Origin: Athripsodes cinereus
Taxonomy: Eukaryota; Arthropoda; Insecta; Trichoptera; Leptoceridae
DNA: 64,000 bases
Assembly (NCBI GenBank): GCA_947579605.1
Contig: OX388329.1
Coordinates: 124,001-188,000 of the forward strand
Direction: 5' to 3'
Positions 25,828 to 35,901 of this stretch are shown piece by piece (within the stretch, counting starts at the first letter, position 1; each line of letters begins with the position of its first letter). Below the pieces are notes generated by a model. It had not been told where the DNA came from. It saw nothing but the letters and a program-made list of their open reading frames with translations, and made no database searches. The position numbers were made by a program, and so were the translations under genes.

Positions 25828-28800
25828 GGTAGATATGTAGGGGGGTGATAATATATTATTTTATAACCAAGCAGGTTATTTACTGATTTGTAACATACAT
25901 AGCCACTAGATAAATTTGTTGTTAAAGGTTTTACTACCCTCATGTAATTCTCTATGTATCCTCCCGCTATGCATCCATTATTCTCAATTTTCACATTTTT
26001 CAATAGGTATCGTTGTCTCCCTAAAATGAGGGTGGTTGTGGTGATGGGAGGTGGCGGGAGGTGTATGATATAGGAGCGTATCAAATTCCTCGGTTAATAT
26101 TCCCGATAGTTTTTACGTAACTAAAAACTCTCACTCAATTAATGACAGAAAATGATGGCTAATACAAAGTAGATATCTATAAAATGAATGGAGAGAGGTT
26201 GTGGTAGGTATTGTATATATTATGTGTATTATTAAAATATTAACCCCATTGACTTGATTGTCAATTAATATTTGTAGTTACCCGAGCTAGTCGAATCATA
26301 CATAGTTATAGGTAAATAATTTATTTACTTGTGTCCGACCTGCATACAATCTATTAGTGAACAATACTCTGAGCTCTTATTATTATTATTATTAGTGTCG
26401 AAAGTATTTAACATTTTGTTTGTGACTTATTTTGCAGGAAACCTACATAATTAATATATATAGAAGGAGCAAGTACCTACATACAGATAACACGTAGGGT
26501 AGATGACCCGGTTGTGGACACTGCCCCGCTTTTGGACATTTTGAGATTTGATGTCGTAGAAATAAGGATGGGAACAATTTTAAGATGTTTAATTTATGCA
26601 TAACGTTTTTTCCAAGTATGGTCATATTTGTAAATTAACAGATAAGACAGTATTGTGTCAAATTTCGTGATGATTGAAGTTCACAATAAGACGTGTATAA
26701 ATTTACTGATTTGTTAACAAAAACGATAAGGACCCTTTGGTTAGTAATCTGAAAATATTTGAACAATCCATAATGTTTTTGTTAATGTAACAGATTAGGC
26801 TGTTAGGTGGAAGTGCTACGAATATATTTTCAACAATATTTCAATCTTACATGTTAACAACTAGTTCAGCAATTTAGCTATTGCTCTAGTTTTGGACACA
26901 GACATGTCCACAACTGGCTCACATAGTGTTTTTGTTTTGGACACTTTTTTAAAAATATAGGAAAATTAATAATTTTAAATTTTAAGGAGAAAAAACATTA
27001 AAATGGTGCTACCTCAACCTTAATTTTGTATAAGCAACAAAGAGACTAATTTAGTTTTTATCATTTGAAATTGAATACGATTTGGTATGATTCAATGGCT
27101 TAAATATGATTATAGTGTTCAATAGGTTTGGTTTTTGTTTTTAATTTTCTAGTATTAGATTAAGTATTTATTTTACAATAGTTAATTTTTTAGTATTCCG
27201 TGGAGCACCCGACAAAAATTGATCTCTCACTCTCTTTGGTAAGTTTTCAAGTGTCCTGTAAAAGGCGGGTGGGTGTTGGACAAAGACATTTTTCATTTTA
27301 AATTCAGCGATGATGTTTGCCAATCATTCTGAATGTCTCAATTTTATGTTGGCATGGAGAGGACAACTTATATGGTTATTACATTTGGCTGGTCTGCTGG
27401 CTATCCCACTTGTGGGATATGCCGTGATGGAATAGTAGAAGAAGTTTAATATTTTTATAATTGTTAATGATAAAAAAATCTTTTTTTTTAGCATTATTAC
27501 GGATATAGAGTTAATTCATATCCTAAGTTTATAATTTTAATAAAATAAAGGATTATTATTCCATTTCTTTCATTTTATAAACATTTTAAAGGTTAAAAAC
27601 CTAATTGCAATAAAGTGTCCAAAACTGGTACAACGCATGTCCAAAACCAGGGGTAAAGTGTCCAAAACCGGTGTTTTTCGACCTTGTCGAAGTTTTTTTA
27701 TTTTTTTATTTTTATTTGGTAATTGTCATATACTGTGTTTGTTTTTTTTCTAAGAGAATAATGATTGGACTAGAAGAAGAAAAAGTAAAAATGTGTCCAA
27801 CTCTTTCTACAACTTCGCAGTGATCAGTGTTCGGACGAAAAATTTTTAAAGTGTCCACAACCGGGTCATCTAACCTACTTTATTATTTACTAGCTGGCCC
27901 AGCGAACTTCGTACCGCCTAAGAATCAATGAATGATTACAAACATACATCTTCTTCCCCTTGTCCTAGTTCGGTCGGGGGCCCGTTGCCCCTAGGTATCT
28001 CCTCCAGAGATCCCTGTCCACCGCTGCTTCCAGGACCTCTGGCCACTCAAAACCAAGCCTTTAAACACACAGGTTCGACACCTGCCCTTGCCAGCTTCTT
28101 CTAAGGCGGCCCACCGGTCAACTGCCCTCTCCCACAGACTTTATGAATGATTAATATAATTAATCTCTTTACAAACTCTTCACAGTTTAGCGGCCCCACC
28201 CGTTTTCGAGTACCTACTATTTCCATAAAAAAAGTAATATTTTCGAAACTTGAAGAAATTGTTGCCATATGTTGCAACTATGAAACTTGAGCGGCCCCAC
28301 CCGTTGTCGAGTAATATGTACGGAACTTTAGGAAATTAATATTCGACGTAGGTTTTTTTGCCGGCATTTAAAGTAATTATACATATGGCAACAATTTCAT
28401 CCAGTTTCAAAAATAATACTTTTTCTATGGAAAAAAGTACTCGACAACGGGTGGGGCCGCTTAGCTGCGAAAATTCCATTCATTTTTTTACATAGACAAT
28501 TCACACACATCGAGCTAGTCCCAACCTAAGATGAATCTTGTATTATGGGTACTAACGAGACGATACACACATATACAATGCACTATACATACATAATATG
28601 TAACACCCAGACCCAGGACAATTTGAAAAAGGTCATTCTTCACTTTGCACTAGCCGGTAGTCGAACCCGGGACCTCGTGACTTAAAGGCAAAAGTGCTAC
28701 CTCCACGCCCCACCTGGCGACATGAACAATTTATGTTGGATAATTAACTTTACTCAGATTTTTTTATAAATTATCTGCTGTACGTAATATAATTATGTAG

Positions 28801-31800
28801 GTTTAAACCTATTTATTTTAAATTTTTAAAAATTCTTTCCATGATTTTTTCAAAATTGAAATATCAGAACCACAGTTGTTGAATTGTGTGGATAACGATT
28901 CTAATTTGAAAATATATACATAAATTATTCTGTAAATAGGCCAATCTGTAAAAAAAACTTCACCGTTGATTTTGTATAATTCTCCATATTGCATTTTTTA
29001 TTAAAATTAAAAATGTATAGCGTAAATAATTTTCTTCGTAATTTTTCTTCTCTGCCTACAAATTTCACATCACAAGCTTGCATCAGAACTACATGAATAC
29101 ATTCTTATTTTCATCTTTAATAGCACAATTTATGGTTCAATAATAGTTTTCCATCTGCAATAATAAAATACAATTTCAAAAATAATCTGTGCACGTCCAC
29201 ATTTATGTGACAGATTATAGTAAAAAAAAATTAATTCATCAGTTTGACACACCATGTTCATATTGATTATAGTAATTTGATTCTTAATACAGCAGAACAT
29301 AAGGATTATTTTAGCACAATGCAACAGACGACGTGGGAGCGCTAACAGCGCCATAGCTCTCCATATTGTTTTTATTTTTGAAATTAAAAATGTATGGCGT
29401 AAATCGTTTGTAAGAAGTCAACTGGAGTTCTGTTCTGTAGTCTGGAGTCCGCAATATATCACTTACATAGACCGTATCGAGGCGTTGCAGGGGAAGTTTA
29501 TCAGGCATATGAATCATTTAACCTACAACCAATTCGACAATTACAGATCTGCTGTGCGCTACTATCACATCTCCACACTTGAGAATAGGAGGACCGTTTT
29601 CGACATGATGTTTTTATTCAAGATTCTCAACGGTAAGATCGATTCCGCCAAAATTCTTGAGGGGGTATGCTTTAGTTGTCCGGGGCGCACTACAAGATCA
29701 GCCAATTTATTTGGATTGCCCACAAGCTCCACAAACTATTTGCAAAATTCATTTTTAAGGCGAACTTGCGCGCTTTATAACTCATTTTTTCGGGGTTTAG
29801 ATTTCTTTTCATTGAATGAGCGAGAGTTCAGGGAGGGTGTCTCGGGGGCCTTGGATTCATCTGTTGTTCCATAAGGGAATTTGCTTTCCTACTTACTTTC
29901 TTAATATGGTAAACGCTACATTTGGGGATTGGTTTAGTGGACTTTGGTGGGTTGTGTATTTTTATATTTTTTTACATTTATTTACATTTTTTACACTTTT
30001 ACATTTTAACATTTTACACATTTTTATATTTTCAATTTTTTTACATTCATATGTCTTTTATCATTTTAAGTCTCAAATTTTTGTTTGTTAGATTGGTTAA
30101 AAGGGGATCTTAATTGGTTTGTCTATTGTTGTCTTTTAATGTCTATACTAATTGTTACAACTGTCTGATCCTTACTGAATAAATAAAATAAAAAAAATAA
30201 AAAAAATTCTTCATATTTTTTCTTACCGTGAATTTGTAATATGTTTTAATAGCCTATAGTTTATTCCGGGCGGAGAAGAATCCAACAAATCAGAGATCAT
30301 TCAAATCGGTACAGCCATTCTTGAGTTATAAGTGTTGTAACACACACCACTTCCTTTTAGGTATATAAGATTTATTTATTCATTCATCAACGACACACTG
30401 GCCTTTCAAAAGTAAGGTTTACTTAATTTGTTGCTTCTTATCTATACACAAATGTTTTCTGATCTCTATAGTCTATTGGTGTGTTGTATCTTATCTGTTT
30501 ATTATAATGTCTAAATTTGTTTTTTGCACATATATTACTGATTGTGCTGTCAGCTTCGACACAGACTTTAGCCTATTGAGGTGGCAAAGTGGAATTAGTT
30601 TTATTGGCATATGGATATGTGTTTGATTGTTTATTATGCTTATTTGAGGAAATAAACGAATTAATATAATACAACAACAACAAGCACCTCAAAACAATAA
30701 GTACGTACTTATAGATTAGCACAAAAATAGAAACGTGAATACAAAACATTAACAATGTTTACAATTTGGAACACATTATCAAATAAAAACAGCAAGATCG
30801 TTATGGCAAGTACCTACATAATTATATTAAATAATATTGATAATATGTATTTTACCTTGGTGATGCTGTCTGTATACTTAGTAAAATTATAGTTAGATAT
30901 TATGATGTTAGGTAGGTAGGTACTAAAATACATATGTATGTTTGATGCAAGGTTGGATATATTTAATTATCAAGCTTGCGATCTATCGAGCGTACAAAGA
31001 TTGATTTGTCGAAAGTTGTCGGCGGTGTGGAGGTGTGAGATGGAACCATCGGAGCGTGATGCATCCATGGCAGAGCAGGACAGGGATGTCCACTCGCCTA
31101 CTCACTATACAAGTTCAATGTGTGTGTGTCACATGATACAAGAAGTATTACTAGAAGTTTAGTATGTATGTATTTTAATAATAAGTAACGGAGCAGGTAC
31201 GTAACTAGTCATCACAATGACTGGCACAGTACCAATAAATATCTTTTCTTCTAAAAGCTACATAATAATATGTAGGTATGTTCATCAATCATCCTATCAT
31301 AGAGTGTTTTACTTTTTCAAAATGGGTTCAACAAACACGAAGGAAGAAGTAATCGTGGCACAAGGGGACAATTCATCGTTCCACCTGTCAGTAACCTCGC
31401 TGACACTAGTGGTAGTCATAGCCATGCTTCTGGTATTCTGGCTACTATGGAGACAGTGTCACAAGGTACTGACACGCCACGTCCTGCAGCGGATTGACAC
31501 GACACCTAGGGATGTCATACCACCAGACATCCATGTCATCCCCAGGAGGACTTGACCACCTTCTTCAACCACCTTTCATCTCGTGACTTCGTCACTGGCG
31601 GGGGGTACTGTGGCAACCCCATGTGACAAGTCACGTCACCGAACATGTAGGTACACTTAATGTACCTACCAACCATGTACTTACCACGGCTTCCATCGTG
31701 GTACCTACATGTGAATTCATTGCCTCTCTCGCTTCGGTCGCAACTGTACATACACTCCGTAACTGTCTCCGCACAATTATATATATTTCTCCATTGCTAT

Positions 31801-34800
31801 ATACTTATGTAATTTTCATCTCTCAATAAACATTTTATCTCACCAAACTGTGTACTATTTATCAGATCACTATCTGTGCCCGTAGGACATCCTATAGGTT
31901 CTTAGATGAACCAGCCAGCAGACTTTCTAGACGTTCTAAATATAAAAAAAGAGATTTTGGGTTTTGTTATAAACCCAAATACAACCTTATACATCTTTCA
32001 CAGTAAACTAAAAGCTTGTGTCGTGAAAGCGAAGTTTGCTGGCACCTGGGATCGAACCGCGGACTTAAGAGATGATATTCAAATGGTGGGAAACTTGATG
32101 CGATACTCACTTGCTAATGCAATATTATTTAATACCTAATAGATAACTTCTTGTTGAAGGTCTCCAAGATAAACAATTTCACAATCATTTGGATTGTACG
32201 TAGGTGCCCAATTTCATAATTATTATGGACGTGGATTATGAACTTGTGTGTGGTAAAGAGCCCTTAAAATGATACTAACACAATATGACGCTACATAATT
32301 TATTATTACCTATAACATATTTATTCGAGTTTCTCCCATGTCTACAGGTATATGTGTAACAACAATGCAGAGGTGTCACGTTTTCATTTACTAAAAGTAT
32401 TATTACACATGAACCATCGTTTCAATAACTGGGTATCTTCAAATTTAATATTCCTCAACTTGCAATTAATGTATTTTTTTTAATACCCAATTTTATTTTT
32501 CATTGGTACTCAGGAATCTATCGAAGTAAAATTAAATACCTGTTAACTTTTCATTAACTTTTAATACCAACTCAGATGTATAAACAGTTAGATAATTTTT
32601 GAATTTATGATTTTTTTTGATTTATTAGATACGAAACGAACCGCCGATGTTTGGTAAATTTTCTAATATTGACAATATTTTATCGTGTTGATAAAACAGT
32701 AACTTATAAAAAAAAAACTGTAACTTGATTTTATTGCACTCAAAATATGTTCATCTGCAGTTTAAACAGTGGATTAATAAATGGATACATTAACCTATTA
32801 TGAAAATACTATACTTACTGTCATCAGATATCAAAAATTTAAAATTTAACTCAAAGAAAAAAATCTTATTGCATTCGTACAAACTATGACAACAAAGGTG
32901 TTATGAGTTGAACACAATATTTATATTTGGTTATCTTTGAATAATAAATAAAAAGTATTCAGGTTATAAATATGATGGAGATAATTATATGTAGCTTAAT
33001 GGATACCCGCAGGTGTCCGTGTTATTGAATAACGTCGATAACAATCTTCGTTGACACAAGGGTTTGGTTTTGATATTGCGTATGATCGCACACCACGTTG
33101 TACTAAACAATTATACATACCTACCTACATATAATGTTGTTATATACCTACCTATTATTGTGAGAAAAAGAATAAAATAGTGTTCAGATAATATATCAAT
33201 ATTATTTTGTATCACACCTCAGATGGATAGAAAGCAGGAGTAGCTACCTCCTACACTTGATAGGTACCTATATAACTATCTCATGTGTATGTGGAGGGAC
33301 GGTGTCAGCTGGGTGCTATTTATAAGTATTTGATATCCATCTCTGTCATACTCGGAATATGTACACAAGGGAAACCTTGTGTACATATTCCGAGAAATAT
33401 GTACACAATACATATAAGAGAAATCTTAGGCACCAACCATACCCCCCTACCCCCCCCCCCACCACAATTACATAGGTACCTACATGCGAATATATAAAAA
33501 TATCTGATATGACAATAAATCTAATACAAAACTATATGTTTCTGCTTGGAATTTGAGATAATATTCGAAAAACATACTTTAATTACAAGTTTCTGATTCG
33601 TAAAAATAATTACTTAATAGGTACCTACCTGCTTATTATTTGTTGCATATTACTCAATAGTAGTCTCCACACCTGACAAATATTAGTATAGGCAACCACT
33701 ACAGCACGGTATTACCTTTACTGTGTTATGAAAAGTTCATAAATAATGAGCTTTTAGGATATATAAGCTATTTTAAGAGATGAGTTGGGGGTTCACATCC
33801 CACCTGTGGAACTAACAAATAAAGTGAAAAAAATATCTATGGGTTTTTCATTCGAATGCTAGACAGTAGATATGTAAAATAATACCTACTTAAGTACAAT
33901 ACCTACCTACCTACGACCTACACGTCTGTAGCAATCTAATCGATTAAATAACCACATGTGTAGGGCAAAACATGACCAACAGCCGGGTGGTTGATGTCTA
34001 CATGTGTATGTATATTAAAACAAATATATTATCTAGAAACTAGTAGATACTTTAACACTACAGATTGTGTAGACTTTCCTATATAGATAAATTAATAAAG
34101 ATAAAATCAAAATAGCTGAGAGTTCAACGTTTGCTCTAAGTTCCATTGCGAACACTTTTTTCAAAATATTTATTTATTTCATATAAAACAACATTAAATA
34201 CAATGATTCAGTCGCACCAAATCCATTAAAACAGATTTGTTGACGCGTTCATGGTCATAATAACAATACATATTTAAATAATTTAAACCTAACCAGAAGC
34301 AACAAATATGTACTTACTTAACAACTATAGTATTTACATAATTTCAATTATATACAAATTCACATTTCAGTTGCCATTCTTTGACAAGTCTTTTTGTTGC
34401 AATCTTACTCATCATCATTTCTGTCGGTCCCTCAATCCTGAGGATCGTGACCATCATGCCTCGTTCTGTAGACCATCTGTCTCCATGTTGAGCGATCCTC
34501 TGCCATGTGTAAGGCCCCGTGAAGTGAGCTCTGTGTGGCCTCCTTAATTTGGTCGCTCCATCTTATTGGCACTCTGCCCCTTCCTCTCCTCCCTTCTACA
34601 ACCCCAGTCATAATCACTTTTTCTAGGTTGTCATGCTCTCTTCTTGCAATGTGCCCGAAATATCGCAAAGCGCGCTGACTGCAAATCGATGAGAGTCGCG
34701 CCGAAATGTTTAACTCCCTGAGGATGTCGGCATCATAATATTAAGAACTTGAGGCACATTATATTCTAACAAAAATGAAATACCTATGTAATAACAGGAA

Positions 34801-35862
34801 TGACCTTCACCCTTCACCTCTCTTAATTTAAGACATTAGTGTAGGTCTGTATATTGTTGTGTTCCTCCTATTTGTACATAGCTAAACACATCTTGTAATT
34901 TATACGTGTTAGTTATGTACGTACATAGTAATATGTAAATGCTGCAAATAATTAATATGTATATACACGTAGATAACAAGTTGCCTATTCATACAAAGTT
35001 CCTATTTCCCGAAGTGATGAAATGTGCATCGTGTTTACTTAAATCAATATCACAATAGATGATTGTCTGGTGAAAATTAATGCGCTAGTAAGCCTACCAA
35101 CTACATACCAATACATTCCACGTAGGCACCATTACACTCGGATCTACCAAAGTTTACACTTATTATCTACGTACAAGTACAAATGTAGTAACTACATGTA
35201 AGTATATCACATCTCATGTCGTCGGGGAGGGGAGGGGCGAGGTGGAGTTTCGAAAGAACTTCCCATTTCACATCGTGAAAGCTTATGAAACTAAATTGAT
35301 TGTAAATATATTATTGATCACATAAAAATTTTGCAAAGCGAATTGATACTTATGTCATAACATGGGAGAACATACATTATATACATAGTACGAGTATAAT
35401 TATAGTACCTATCTTTTAGGTATTTTATAACTTTTGATTAGACTCAGGCTCAGTGAATGTCCTAGAACAATACAAACTAAACAATAATTCCTCATTATGA
35501 AAATATTAATTAGTGATAAAACATAATATTACCTATTTAAATAAGTAGGTATAATAGGCTTCTAATAGGTATAGATACCTACCTACCTACCTGCCCCCAT
35601 CATAGAATGTATACCTATTTATAGTTCATGAACTGTGGCAAATACGTGGAGTTAAAGGGACTAGCTGAAAATAGGGAGAAATGGAGAAGAAAATTCAAAC
35701 TCGTTGTAAACCAATCCAATGGATTTGTAACTCTATATACGTGTATCTATTGGTTCGCTACCTATGTTTTAACTACTCTATCGGCAAGTGCCTATTCCCT
35801 ACATATACTTTAATTAAATAGATGTCCACTGTTTATGTATGCGTCTACCCCAACATAATGTA

Positions 35863-35901
<39 letters not shown>

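Larger units (their letters stand above)
27890..28461. mobile_element. Composite repeat: Helitron-like end, LINE tail, fold-back arm
   Basis: The order is: ACTAGCTGGCCCAGCGAACT (reads as a CTAG end on the minus strand), a family 2 LINE tail (27960-28145, minus), then a fold-back. The same order occurs at 47575-48290, so it travels or was copied as a unit. Confidence 0.6.
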
